DNA from: Ipomoea triloba
Lineage: Eukaryota; Streptophyta; Magnoliopsida; Solanales; Convolvulaceae
Length of the DNA: 64,000 nt
Assembly (NCBI RefSeq): GCF_003576645.1
Contig: NC_044925.1
Span: forward strand, 5,476,107-5,540,106
Reading direction: 5' to 3'
This document shows, piece after piece, positions 12,336 through 22,250 of this stretch. Numbering within the stretch: position 1 is the stretch's first letter; each line of letters starts with the position of its first letter. The notes under the pieces were generated by a model. It made no database searches and was not told the origin of the DNA. It saw only the letters and a program-made list of their open reading frames with translations. Made by a program: the position numbers and the translations under genes.

Positions 12336-12769
12336 TGATACGGAATAATACGGAAGAGTATATTCGTATTAATATATGGTAGAGTACAGGAAAAAATACT
12401 CTAAGTGTGACCGAGCTCCGTGACAGTGGGTCAGCGGCTCCCGGTCTCTTTAGCTGCTGTTCCAGAGGTCCCAGCAAAAGCCCCTCTCTCTCTACATTAA
12501 ATGTGCCTTTTATAGCGGATATGGCCAGGCCTACTCCGGTCGGGCTGCATGCAGGACACGTGGCAGACATGCACCGGTCACGCTATCGGTCCAATGCGCT
12601 TATGATAGGTGGATATGAGACCCCCACTTCGAATCTCGCCCGGGTTGCCGCGGCGACCCGGAGTGTATTGTACAAGGCTCGTCAGACCGGGAATAGAATC
12701 TAAGGGCCTGGCTGAGTCCTTTTTCAGAGAGAGAGATCGGGATACGGAGACCGGATTTTAGCCCTATCA
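12336..12769 (-). repeat. Left LTR (3' LTR of the element)
   Basis: 434 bp, ends TGATACGG...CCCTATCA in plus reading. It matches the right LTR at all positions except offset 301. Confidence 0.95.
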
Positions 12770-12785
12770 TCTAGCCCCCCAGCCC
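12770..12785 (-). other. Polypurine tract
   Basis: On minus the sequence reads GGGCTGGGGGGCTAGA directly before the 3' LTR start TGATAGGG. It is G-rich and interrupted by CT, in the position where second-strand synthesis of LTR elements is primed. Confidence 0.7.
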
Positions 12786-12904
12786 GGTCTTTTACGATCG
12801 CTGAGGAAAAAGTCCGGGCTGTAAGATCGGGTCCGGGTCAAACTATCCAAGGTTGATCAACAGAACGGGACAAGGAAAACGTCGTCGGCGGGTGTCGTCA
12901 GCCC

Positions 12905-13015
12905 TAGTGTCCACGTGTCACGTTCGCACGAACCTCGGAACTTGGGCCTAGGCTAGGTCTACGGCGCGGGGAGCCGAACCGTCAGCCCCTTCTTTCTTCC
13001 TCTATAAAAGCGTGG
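12905..13015 (+). promoter_or_regulatory. Antisense promoter of the retroelement's extra gene
   Basis: TCTATAAAAG at 13001-13010 is a strong plant TATA box in plus orientation, 230 bp inside the left LTR. A G-box core CACGTG lies in CCACGTGTCA at 12911-12920. A transcript would start near 13030-13045 and run against gag-pol into the antisense gene. Confidence 0.6.
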
Positions 13016-13242
13016 TGCGTACGGTGTTTTCGGCTTTCACAAACGAGACTAACTCAGAGCCTCCCGAGCTACCTATACTTCCCGATCTTTAGCGTTGTCG
13101 ACCTCAGCACGTTTTCGAATTTTCTCTGACAGGTAACTCCCTTTGCTTATACTCGTGGATACATTCGTTTTACGATTTCGGGTGATCTCGAGTCCCGGGC
13201 TGACCTTAGTAAGACACCTCCTTGTCCTTGCTAGGTACAGCC

Positions 13243-14298
13243 ATGAGCGGATCGGATAGTCAAAACCTATCCCACCACAGCTACGGTGACTCGGTCGAAG
13301 TCGGATCGTTCACGGTCTCGACTTATGACTCTGACCTCAACGCCATAGACACTTACTCAGAACCCGAGGGCTCGGTCCGGGCTCATAACCAACCGAGGGA
13401 TGAGAATGACGAAGCAGACTCTCGGCCTGTTATGGAGCCTCTTTACATGGAAGCAGGGCCCTCAGGTCGAGGAAAGCCTGCCCCTACGGCCTATGGTAGG
13501 GACTGGTTCGCCGGTCTACCAGTCGATTCTACGCCTCCAGTGGCCGCCAGCAGAATCCGATTAGACAGCAGCGGCCTGCGGCGACACACCAGTCTTCTCA
13601 CTCGCGGGGAGATCGAAGAAGTCCGGGCCCTGTTAACCGGGACTGTTAACTATGAGACCAAACGGTCGTTAGGGAGCATCGTCGACCGAACGAATGGGGA
13701 CTGGCTCGGGATGCACTTGGATTCCATCAAGGCCCCGTTGACCTTCCCGTTCCACCCCTTTTTGCTGGGTTTCATGAAATACTATGGTGTTTTGCCCGGG
13801 CAAATTGCCCCTAATGCCCACCGTACTCTCGCATGCTTCCCACAAATATGTAACCGCCACGGTCTCCCAGCGACTCTAGAGCTTTTTCGGTACCTCTTCT
13901 CGGTCCGGCCTCTATCTATCAAGCACGGGGGTGGCGTCCTATGCATACAGTCTCGTGAGCACTTCTGCAAAATTTTACATTTGCCCGAAAACAATAGAGG
14001 CTGGAAAAACCGGATCCTGTCGGTCCGATACCCGTGGCCGCTTCCTGTTGACCGAGAGTGGCCAGAGTTCGCGACGGAGCACAAACGACCTAGGAAAAGC
14101 CGGGCTCTAGATGACGCGGCCATAAAGATTTCCGCCGAGGAATACGAGTACGAGGTCTTCCGATCTCCCGAGGAATACCTGGAAGCAAACCTCGAGCCCC
14201 CCAGATATGATTTGCCCGAGAAGTACACGCCTAAGAGGGTGGTGGTGACGGTTGCCGTCAGACCTCCCCCTCTTGAGGCTGGGTCGCGAGGTTTGTAA
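13243..14298 (+). CDS. Antisense accessory protein of the Tat element (putative gypsy-type transposon domain)
   Basis: 351 codons from the ATG at 13243 to TAA at 14298. The frame opens earlier at 13222, but that codon is TTG; the ATG follows a likely 5' leader intron (donor AG/GTAACT at 13133, acceptor GTACAG at 13240). Residues ~158-235 match the plant 'putative gypsy type transposon' domain (FPFHPF, YYGVLPGQIAPNAHR, LELFRYLFSVRP). The N-terminal 100 residues are acidic and Ser/Gly-rich. It runs opposite to gag-pol in the same element, as in Grande and other Tat elements. Its function is unknown. A second intron is possible (donor GTAAGA at 14293, acceptor TTTCAG ending 14364), which would replace the stop and carry the frame into the gap, so the C terminus is uncertain. 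Confidence 0.75.
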   Translation: MSGSDSQNLSHHSYGDSVEVGSFTVSTYDSDLNAIDTYSEPEGSVRAHNQPRDENDEADSRPVMEPLYMEAGPSGRGKPAPTAYGRDWFAGLPVDSTPPVAASRIRLDSSGLRRHTSLLTRGEIEEVRALLTGTVNYETKRSLGSIVDRTNGDWLGMHLDSIKAPLTFPFHPFLLGFMKYYGVLPGQIAPNAHRTLACFPQICNRHGLPATLELFRYLFSVRPLSIKHGGGVLCIQSREHFCKILHLPENNRGWKNRILSVRYPWPLPVDREWPEFATEHKRPRKSRALDDAAIKISAEEYEYEVFRSPEEYLEANLEPPRYDLPEKYTPKRVVVTVAVRPPPLEAGSRGL

Positions 14299-14383
14299 GA
14301 CTTACCGATCTGAGGTCGGTTTTACGAAGGTCGGTATACTAAGTCTTGTCTTCTCTGCTTTCAGGTGCCATGAGGAGCTTCCC

Positions 14384-15145
14384 NNNNNNNNNNNNNNNNN
14401 NNNNNNNNNNNNNNNNNNNNNNNNNNNNNNNNNNNNNNNNNNNNNNNNNNNNNNNNNNNNNNNNNNNNNNNNNNNNNNNNNNNNNNNNNNNNNNNNNNNN
14501 NNNNNNNNNNNNNNNNNNNNNNNNNNNNNNNNNNNNNNNNNNNNNNNNNNNNNNNNNNNNNNNNNNNNNNNNNNNNNNNNNNNNNNNNNNNNNNNNNNNN
14601 NNNNNNNNNNNNNNNNNNNNNNNNNNNNNNNNNNNNNNNNNNNNNNNNNNNNNNNNNNNNNNNNNNNNNNNNNNNNNNNNNNNNNNNNNNNNNNNNNNNN
14701 NNNNNNNNNNNNNNNNNNNNNNNNNNNNNNNNNNNNNNNNNNNNNNNNNNNNNNNNNNNNNNNNNNNNNNNNNNNNNNNNNNNNNNNNNNNNNNNNNNNN
14801 NNNNNNNNNNNNNNNNNNNNNNNNNNNNNNNNNNNNNNNNNNNNNNNNNNNNNNNNNNNNNNNNNNNNNNNNNNNNNNNNNNNNNNNNNNNNNNNNNNNN
14901 NNNNNNNNNNNNNNNNNNNNNNNNNNNNNNNNNNNNNNNNNNNNNNNNNNNNNNNNNNNNNNNNNNNNNNNNNNNNNNNNNNNNNNNNNNNNNNNNNNNN
15001 NNNNNNNNNNNNNNNNNNNNNNNNNNNNNNNNNNNNNNNNNNNNNNNNNNNNNNNNNNNNNNNNNNNNNNNNNNNNNNNNNNNNNNNNNNNNNNNNNNNN
15101 NNNNNNNNNNNNNNNNNNNNNNNNNNNNNNNNNNNNNNNNNNNNN
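14384..15145. other. Assembly gap (762 N)
   Basis: A run of 762 N inside the retroelement. Integrase and the rest of the second RNase H domain should lie here. A full integrase needs more than 762 bp together with the rest of the antisense region, so the gap is probably larger in reality. Confidence 0.95.
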
Positions 15146-18100
15146 CGGTGAGAAAGCAAGCGACAGGGCGTAGTAAACTTTGAAGCCCTCCGGGCTGGTA
15201 AGAACTATACCAGCGCCGGCGCCCTGCTTGCAGCTTGACCCACCTGTTGCAATTTCCCATTCCACCGGGGCATCGTCGGGGGTCGCCGGGGTGGTGCTGT
15301 CACGTGCTGAACATTCTACGACGAAATCTGCTACGGCTTGTCCTTTGATGGCCGGTCTCGGCGTGTATTCGATTGCGAACTGGGTCAACATCATTGCCCA
15401 CTTAATTAACCGACCGGAGGAAGTGGTCGTCCGGAGTATGGCCCCTATCGGTTGATCGGTGAGCACCCGGATCACCCGGCCTTGGAAGTATGGCGTTAAC
15501 TTCTTCGCGGTCGTGTACAACGCGAATACGACCTTCTCCAGCCGGGTATACCGCAGTTCAGGGCCCTGGAGAGCGTGGCTGATGTAATAAACCGGGCGTT
15601 GCACCCCTTCAGGGTCGGTTCGGCAGAGCACTGCGCTGATAGCGCGGTCCGATGCGGAGAGATAAATCTGCAACTCTTCACCAGGTTCCGGCCTGGACAA
15701 CACTATCGGTGAGGCCAAGTACTCTTTCAAACTTTCGAAAGCCCGTTGACACTCATCAGTCCACATGAAGGCGGATGTCTTCTTTAGTGTCTGGAAGAAA
15801 GGGTGTGCCCGCTCAGCAAGTTTTGAGAGGAAGCGGCTCAGGGCGGCCAGTCGACCAGTTAGCTGTTGAACTTCTCTAACCGTGGCCGGCGGCCTCATGT
15901 CGATTATCGCCTTCACTTTCGCAGGGTTCGGCTCGATTCCTCTTCTTGTCATCATAAACCCGAGAAACTTCCCGGTCTGCACTGCGAAAGTACATTTGGC
16001 CGGGTTGAGTCTCAGCTGGTTATATCTCATGATCTCAAAGCTCTGTCTCAGGTCGGACGCGTGGTCATACTTATCTTTACTTTTTACCAGCATGTCATCG
16101 ATGTAGGCCTCCATCGTTTTACCGATCAGCTCTCCGAACAAGGTGTTCACCATTCTCTGGTAAGTTGCACCGGCATTGCGGAGACCGAATGGCATAACTC
16201 GGTAGCAGTATAGACCGTCTGGAGTAATGAATGCTGTCTTGGCTTCGTCCTCTTCGGCCATCATCACCTGGTGATAGCCCTTGAAAGCGTCCATAAAACT
16301 TAAGAGCTCTGCGCCTGCGGTCTCGTCGACCATCTGGTGGATACTCGGGAAAGGGAACGGGTCTAGCGGGCACGCCTTGTTGAGGTCCGTATAATCCACG
16401 CACATCCTCCAGGCTGGGGGCTTAGGGACGAGAACTACGTTTGCTAACCACTCGGGGTAGTGAACCTCCCGTATGTGTCCGGCCGCTACCAAAGATTTCG
16501 TTTCGGAGCGNCCTCATGTCGATTATCGCCTTCACTTTCGCGGGGTTCGGCTCGATTCCTCTCCTTGTCATCATAAACCCGAGAAACTTCCCGGTCTGCA
16601 CTGCGAAAGTACATTTGGCCGGGTTGAGTCTCAGCTGGTTATATCTCATGATCTCAAAGCTCTGTCTCAGGTCGGACGCGTGGTCATACTTATCTTTACT
16701 TTTTACCAGCATGTCATCGATGTAGGCCTCCATCGTTTTACCGATCAGCTCTCCGAACAAGGTGTTCACCATTCTCTGGTAAGTTGCACCGGCATTGCGG
16801 AGACCGAATGGCATAACTCGGTAGTAGTATAGACCGTCTGGAGTAATGAATGCTGTCTTGGCTTCGTCCTCTTCGGCCATCATCACCTGGTGATAGCCCT
16901 TGAAAGCGTCCATAAAACTTAAGAGCTCTGCGCCTGCGGTCTCGTCGACCATCTGGTGGATACTCGGGAAAGGGAACGGGTCTAGCGGGCACGCCTTGTT
17001 GAGGTCCGTATAATCCACGCACATCCTCCAGGCTGGGGGCTTAGGGACGAGAACTACGTTTGCTAACCACTCGGGGTAGTGAACCTCCCGTATGTGTCCG
17101 GCCGCTACCAAAGATTTCGTTTCGGAGCGAACGAACTCTCGTCGGTCGGACGCCAGGTGTCTCTGCTTCTGCTTGACCGGTCGGGAGCCAGGGCGTACGG
17201 CTAACCTATGGCATATTGTCTGGCGGTCGATACCAGGCATATCTTCCGGTCCCCAGGCCAGGATGTCGGCGTATTCCCGAAGGACGGCGATGATTGCGGT
17301 CCGTAATTCTGGCGATAAGGCCGAGCCAATCTTCACAGTACGTTTCGGATGAGAGTCCGATAGCGGTACCAACTCGACCTCTTCCGACGGTTCGGGACGT
17401 TCGACTCGGGCGTCTCCCTTCTTACTGATAGCGTTCACCCGAGACGTGCTGGTATCTTGTTTCTGTACAGCCCGGACATAGCATCGCCTCGCCGATTGAG
17501 GGTATCCTCTAACCGTGCCTACACCTTCCGGAGTCTGGAATTTCATACATAGGTGCGGCATTGATATTATCGCGCCGAGCTGCGATATCCCCGGCCTGCC
17601 TAAGATGGCGTTATGAACGCACGCCAAGTCAACGACGACGAACTCCATGGTCACCTGGAGCACTCTCGGGACGGTCCCGACCTCTACGGGCAGTCGGATG
17701 ACTCCTTCCGGATGGACCATTGCTCCTGTAAAACCCGAGAGCGGTGTCTTGACAGGCATTAACTGGGACCGATCTAACTGAAGCTTTCGGAAGACGTCTA
17801 GGTACATAACATTCACACTCGACCCCGTATCCACCATGATTCTCTGTACGTCGACGCCGTTGATGTCTATGGTTACCACCAATGCTTCGGTCGTGCAGTT
17901 GGGGCTGCTCGGCAAGTCACGATCGGTGAACACGATAGGCTCCACTTTCACCCTTTTCCCCGGATTTGACTCGACTAGGGCCACGTGTAGATCTCGAGCC
18001 CAGTTACGCCGGTTTTCAGCAGTGTCGCCACCTTCCGGTCCTCCGAATATCACATGAATAACTTGTTTTCGAGCGGCTGCCGGAGGTTCCCTATCGAGGT

Positions 18101-19640
18101 CGGGGGCTTTATCTTTCTTGTCCTTATCTTTTTTGAAATCTTTCCTCCATCCACGCCGGTTCTTCTTCCTTTTTTCGGCGAACTGGGCCAATTCCCCGGT
18201 TTGTAGCAGGTCTTCGATCAGACCTTTAAGCACATGACACTCTTCGGTGTCATGTCCCCGATTGCGGTGATACGCACAGTACTTCTCCTTATCCGGTCCA
18301 TCTCTCGCCGGGGCGGGCAACTGGATCAGATGACAACTTTGGGCGAATTGCAGGACCTCCGCAACCGGCCTGTTCAGCGGGGTGTAAATCGGGTTTCCAT
18401 CGCGATCTTTCTGTCGCAGATTGTTCGGGCGTCGGTCTCGCTGGCTCTGATCCCTCCTCGACCCCCCGGTCTCCATCAACCTCTTAGCTGAGTTCGCCTC
18501 CGTGGCTGTAGCGTAAGCCACTACTCTGCGCACAGCGTCTTCGTAGCAGGTCGGCGGCCGGAGTATTAGGTCCTGGTACAGGTTTCCCGCTCTTAGCGAG
18601 TTCAACAACAAGTTGGTGGCAGTTACGTCATCTACGGGTTCTATTTCCGACATTTCCTTATTCCATCGCTCGATAAAGACAGAGAGCGGCTCCCCGTCTA
18701 ACTGTTTGGCGTTTTCCAAATGAGAGAAATGTTTCTTCACGGTCTTGGCCATGGCGAAACGATCGACAAACCTCTGGGCCAGGTCTCGGAAATTCGAGAT
18801 GGACTCTGGTTCTAGGGTGCGGAACCACTCTGCAGCTCTCCCGGTGAGCGTGGAGTAGAACGCCCTACACATGACGGCCTCGGATACCCCCATCATGAGC
18901 ATGTTACCATAGTAGAGGTTGACATGCTGTTCGGGGTCCGACCTGCCAGCGTACTCTTTGTCTCCAGGAACGCGCAGGTCTATCGGATATGGCTCACTCA
19001 TGAGCTTGTGCGTAAAGGGCGTTCGGAGCAGGTTGCTAGATCGGCCGGTGGGTCGGTCAGTTCCTTCCTCACGCTTCCATCTGTTGAACTCCGCTCGGAC
19101 TTGATCGAGCATTCCACGCGAAAGACCAGGCGGACGGGTCGGTTTACGGCGTCTATGGTGACGGGAATCCGAAGAACTTGCTTCGCTTGAATCAGCTTCG
19201 GTCGCGGTCGGGACATGTAATGGTCGACGCCCTCTCTCCATTGGCGGGTCGATTCGGTCTAGAACACTGACTCTCGGTGGCTCTTCTTGGGCTGGAGGTG
19301 GCTTGGAACCTGAGGTGCCCAAACGCGACAGAGCAGGTCGACGCGCCGATGTCGGTTCTCGTAATCTAGAGGAGATCGGTCGCCTTTCAGACTGCGCCCT
19401 CCTAGCGGGCGAGTGGGTGGCTGCAGCCTCGATCGTCGTAGTATCCGGATGAGGGACCGGCGGCTGAGTGTGCAGCTGAGTGGGCGGTGCCGGCTGGAAC
19501 GGGAAAGGAGGGGCGTAAGGCGTCGGATAGAAACGAGGGGAAGTGGTCCACCAATGAGCGGTCGGATCAAGCGGGTATGGTGGGTATTGGTACGGTATCG
19601 GCCCGACCGGTATAGGGAATGCTTGGGGAGGGTGAATCAT
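15146..19640 (-). CDS. gag-protease-reverse transcriptase-RNase H polyprotein (Tat lineage, partial)
   Basis: Starts at ATG 19638-19640. In order: Pro-rich N terminus (1-80), gag core (~210-390, with AAEWFRTLEPESI), zinc-knuckle-like C455-A-Y-H and HDTEEC (464-469), aspartic protease with D604-T-G-S-S, reverse transcriptase from ~810 with CVDYTDLNKACP and the catalytic YIDDM (973-977). After the duplicated stretch it continues with RNase H (TDQPIGAIL, SGRLIKWAM) and the start of a second RNase H-like domain (15146-15270), cut by the N gap. The frame is open except for the N at 16511, where a repeated 618-bp block breaks it; removing the artefact leaves one continuous frame by inspection. In the second RNase H the usual DG is TGG. 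Confidence 0.9.
15893..16510. repeat. Assembly duplication, first copy
   Basis: 618 bp repeated at 16512-17129 across a single N with three visible base differences (for example tcgcagggt against tcgcggggt). It lies within reverse transcriptase. A tandem copy would break an otherwise intact polyprotein, so an unmerged contig overlap is more likely. Confidence 0.85.
16512..17129. repeat. Assembly duplication, second copy
   Basis: Second copy of the 618-bp reverse transcriptase block. This copy is continuous with the upstream gag-protease frame. Confidence 0.85.
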
Positions 19641-19771
19641 GTTGACAGGATCAGCCGCCGGCGGACTAGTGGTATTGCTCGGGTCGTCTCTAGAGCTAAG
19701 GCGGGACGTAGGTCGGGAGGTACCTCCAGCTCTGGATCCGCAGCGGCAAAATAATCCATATATGGGTACAT
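19637..19771 (-). CDS. Short upstream frame overlapping the gag start by ATGA
   Basis: 44 codons from ATG (19769-19771) to TGA (19637-19639). It begins MYPYMDYFAAADPELEVPPD and its stop overlaps the gag ATG as ATGA. It lies between the primer-binding site and gag. It could be a leader peptide, a re-initiation device or the true gag N terminus shifted by one base; no family is recognised. Confidence 0.35.
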   Translation of the reverse strand: MYPYMDYFAAADPELEVPPDLRPALALETTRAIPLVRRRLILST

Positions 19772-19818
19772 GCTTGGAGATTGAAGTTAGGTAGAACGGG
19801 ACTCGGCTTGTTACTTCG

Positions 19819-19836
19819 TCCCCACAGACGGCGCCA
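19819..19836 (-). other. Primer-binding site
   Basis: On minus, TGGCGCCGTCTGTGGGGA lies 3 bases after the 5' LTR end. The TGG start pairs with the tRNA CCA end. I did not assign the tRNA. Confidence 0.85.
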
Positions 19837-19839
19837 AAA

Positions 19840-20273
19840 TGATACGGAATAATACGGAAGAGTATATTCGTATTAATATATGGTAGAGTACAGGAAAAAA
19901 TACTCTAAGTGTGACCGAGCTCCGTGACAGTGGGTCAGCGGCTCCCGGTCTCTTTAGCTGCTGTTCCAGAGGTCCCAGCAAAAGCCCCTCTCTCTCTACA
20001 TTAAATGTGCCTTTTATAGCGGATATGGCCAGGCCTACTCCGGTCGGGCTGCATGCAGGACACGTGGCAGACATGCACCGGTCACGCTATCGGTCCAATG
20101 CGCTTATGATAGGTGGATATGAGACCCCCACTTCGAATCCCGCCCGGGTTGCCGCGGCGACCCGGAGTGTATTGTACAAGGCTCGTCAGACCGGGAATAG
20201 AATCTAAGGGCCTGGCTGAGTCCTTTTTCAGAGAGAGAGATCGGGATACGGAGACCGGATTTTAGCCCTATCA
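19840..20273 (-). repeat. Right LTR (5' LTR of the element)
   Basis: 434 bp. On minus a TATAAAAGG box lies at about 20011-20018, placing the RNA start near 19985. One base differs from the left LTR. Confidence 0.95.
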
Positions 20274-20278
20274 TAGCT
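20274..20278 (+). other. Target-site duplication, right copy (TAGCT)
   Basis: Matches 12331-12335. Confidence 0.95.
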
Positions 20279-20589
20279 GTTAGCTGATTGAGTTAGTGAA
20301 TTCGACTAGTTGATAGCATTAGTTAATTGTTGAGAGATGTTTGGTAAATTAATTATTAATTGATAGCTGATTACATACAAAATGATTTTCTCAAAAAGTT
20401 AATTAAAAAAGTTGTTTTGAGCAATTTTTTTGAATTTTAACATTTTGGATCAATAAGTTGATACAAAAAGCTAATTAATCAAACATTTATATTAGTTGTT
20501 TAATCAATTAAAGCAAACAGTTAATAATAATTAAAAATTTTAAAATTAACTGATAAGTTAACTATGTTATCAAACATAGCCTATATATG

Positions 20590-20999
20590 GTCTACTATTG
20601 GTGAAAAATGTGAATCTAGCTCGTGTGAACCATAGCCACAAGACAACACCGGCAAAAGAAATGAATATATACCAAAGGTCCATTTATTATTCTTGATATG
20701 ATGTACAAACCATATGAGCCATACACTTGTAAGCTTGAATTAAACTATGAAAAAATCTCCCCTAAGGCACAAGCAATGCAACTCAAACGGACATCTGGCT
20801 GTTCATCAGGTGAACGACCAAAGCTACAACGTCGGAATCTTTCGATCCCAACAAAATAAAACCGTCTTTCTTTGAGATTGTGTTTTCCATCCATTCATTG
20901 ATCCACACGTACTCTTTCATCTATCCATGCAATTAATACCCTAAAGTAAGAGGCGGCACTAATATCCAAACCTTGATTTAACCACTCAATTTGATAAGT
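20590..20999. other. Intergenic sequence, nothing recognised
   Basis: No coding frame, repeat pair or promoter could be supported here. Confidence 0.5.
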
Positions 21000-21650
21000 A
21001 TATTGTTGGGTGGAGGTCGATGAAGAACCAAGTTCAATAATTGATGATTACGAGATTATTGATCAAAAGTCACCGAACTTTGATATTTTTAAAATGTGAC
21101 GGTAATATATAGAAAGAAATAAAATTACACTTACCTTGTAAGTTATAATTTTTTTCCTAGTGATAAGTGGTTTGATCTTAACCAGTGATATTAGAGCCTG
21201 TAGGTGATGGGAGAGAAAATTATTGGGTAGAGGCCGGTGAAAGGACAAGTTCAGCAATTGGAGGCTAGGATGATTGTTGGGCGAAGACCGGTGAAGAGGC
21301 AAGCCTAGCACCTGACCAATCTCTAGAAAATATGATGACGGTATAAAGAAATAAACTTATATCTTCGCTGTGACCTATAATTTTGACCTAATGATAAGTG
21401 GTTTAGTCTTAACCACTGATATTAGAGCTCGTAGGTGATGGGAGGGAAAATTATTGGGTGGAGGCCAGTGAAAAGACAGGTCCAGCAATTGAAAGCTAGG
21501 AGGATTGTTGGACAAAGGTCGGTGAAGAGTCAAGTCCAGCACCTGGTCAATCTTTAAAAAAATATGATGACCGTATAAAGAAATAAACTTATATTCTTAT
21601 TTTGAGCTCTAACTTTTAATGTACTGGTAAGCGTTGTATCCTAATATATA
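21000..21650 (+). repeat. Tandem SINE-like units upstream of the small gene
   Basis: A unit of about 230 bp is repeated nearly three times: GATAAGTGGTTTAGTCTTAA, then GGTGATGGGAG, ATTGTTGG, TCCAGCACCTG, then GACCGTATAAAGAAATAAA. The same tail phrase (AAGTCCAGCACC ... GTATAAGGAAATAAAG) occurs in the element at 45,657-45,901, so these belong to one family. The first motif resembles a Pol III A box. It ends about 15 bp before the TATA box of the gene at 21789. Confidence 0.65.
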
Positions 21651-21666
21651 TCTTCACAATCCCACC

Positions 21667-21676
21667 CCTATAAATC
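21667..21676 (+). promoter_or_regulatory. TATA box of the small gene
   Basis: CCTATAAATC in a C-rich context (CCCACCCCTATAAATCCCTC), about 115 bp before the ATG at 21789. The spacing gives a leader of roughly 85 nt. Confidence 0.65.
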
Positions 21677-21788
21677 CCTCCCCATATCTCCATCTTCACT
21701 CCACCATCAACATGCACACACGTCCACAACACTTGGTCATTACATTCCTCATCATTTCAAAACAAAAAGGTTAAGAAGTTAACGAGAC

Positions 21789-22073
21789 ATGGCCGCGAAT
21801 GCACGCATGGCGAGGTTTATTATGGAGGTGGCGCCGCCGCAGGTGGTGACGGTGATGAGGCACCGCACATCGAAAATGTTGGACACCATTAGTGAGGAGG
21901 AGAGGGACACCCCGTCGTCCGGTGGCTCCAGCGGTTCCCTCTCGCCCAAAAGCGCATCGCCGCCACTGCCGCCGTCTTACTCCACCTCGCCGCCATCTCC
22001 GCCGCCTACTACACCAAAGTCTAAGCATTTTCTCAGTGATATACAGAGGGTTTTCTCCGTCTTTCGCAACTAA
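21789..22073 (+). CDS. Small single-exon plant protein of unknown function
   Basis: 94 codons, ATG at 21789 (context GAGACATGGC), stop TAA at 22071. N-terminal 40 residues are well ordered and look conserved (MARFIMEVAPPQ, MRHRTSKMLDTISEEE). The middle is a Ser/Pro-rich linker (SSGGSSGSLS, PPSPPPTTP) and the C terminus ends KHFLSDIQRVFSVFRN. GC-rich coding sequence stands out from its AT-rich flanks. The arrangement of basic-hydrophobic head, acidic patch and short amphipathic tail recalls small uncharacterised angiosperm proteins; I do not recognise a named family. A TATA box lies upstream and AATAAA at 22243 downstream, so it is probably a real gene. Confidence 0.75.
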   Translation: MAANARMARFIMEVAPPQVVTVMRHRTSKMLDTISEEERDTPSSGGSSGSLSPKSASPPLPPSYSTSPPSPPPTTPKSKHFLSDIQRVFSVFRN

Positions 22074-22239
22074 AGGCTCATCTTATATTTCAAATATAAT
22101 CTCTTAGCTTGATTATATGCTAAGCTATAAAGTTACGCTGCATGCTGATGTGTTTTAGTTTTCAGCAGTTTCATTCCTTTCTGGATTTGGGATTAAGAGC
22201 AGTGAATGTGTATGCATGATTACGGCTTAATTATTTGAT

Positions 22240-22250
22240 GCCAATAAATG
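22240..22250 (+). terminator. Possible poly(A) signal of the small gene
   Basis: CCAATAAATG, about 170 bp after the stop codon, with T-rich sequence following. Confidence 0.45.

Larger units (their letters stand above)
12336..20273 (-). mobile_element. Young Ty3/gypsy (Tat-lineage) LTR retrotransposon
   Basis: Complete element in minus orientation: LTR (19840-20273), primer-binding site, gag-protease-RT-RNase H on minus, sequence gap where integrase should be, antisense gene on plus, polypurine tract, LTR (12336-12769). LTRs start TG and end CA, are both 434 bp and differ at one base (T at 12636, C at 20140). TAGCT flanks both sides. RNase H followed by a second RNase H-like domain and an extra antisense gene between pol and the 3' LTR are features of the plant Tat group (Ogre, Retand, Grande). 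Visible integrase is absent because of the N gap. The 618-bp duplication at 15893-17129 is probably an assembly error. Confidence 0.93.
12317..20590. mobile_element. hAT-like MITE split by the LTR element (host of nested insertion)
   Basis: Sequence left of the retroelement (GCGGTGTTTGGTAAATAGCT, 12316-12335) and the end at about 20,560-20,582 (TTATCAAACATAGCC, inverse of GGCTATGTTTGATAA) look like the imperfect inverted ends of one small element whose middle is 20274-20560. It has the GTGTTTGG-type ends seen in plant hAT MITEs. An 8-bp target duplication was not found, so the assignment is tentative. Confidence 0.35.

Noticed and set aside
13222..13242. Upstream start of the antisense frame
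   Set aside because: The codon at 13222 is TTG; the first ATG is at 13243 and a leader intron probably removes the earlier part.
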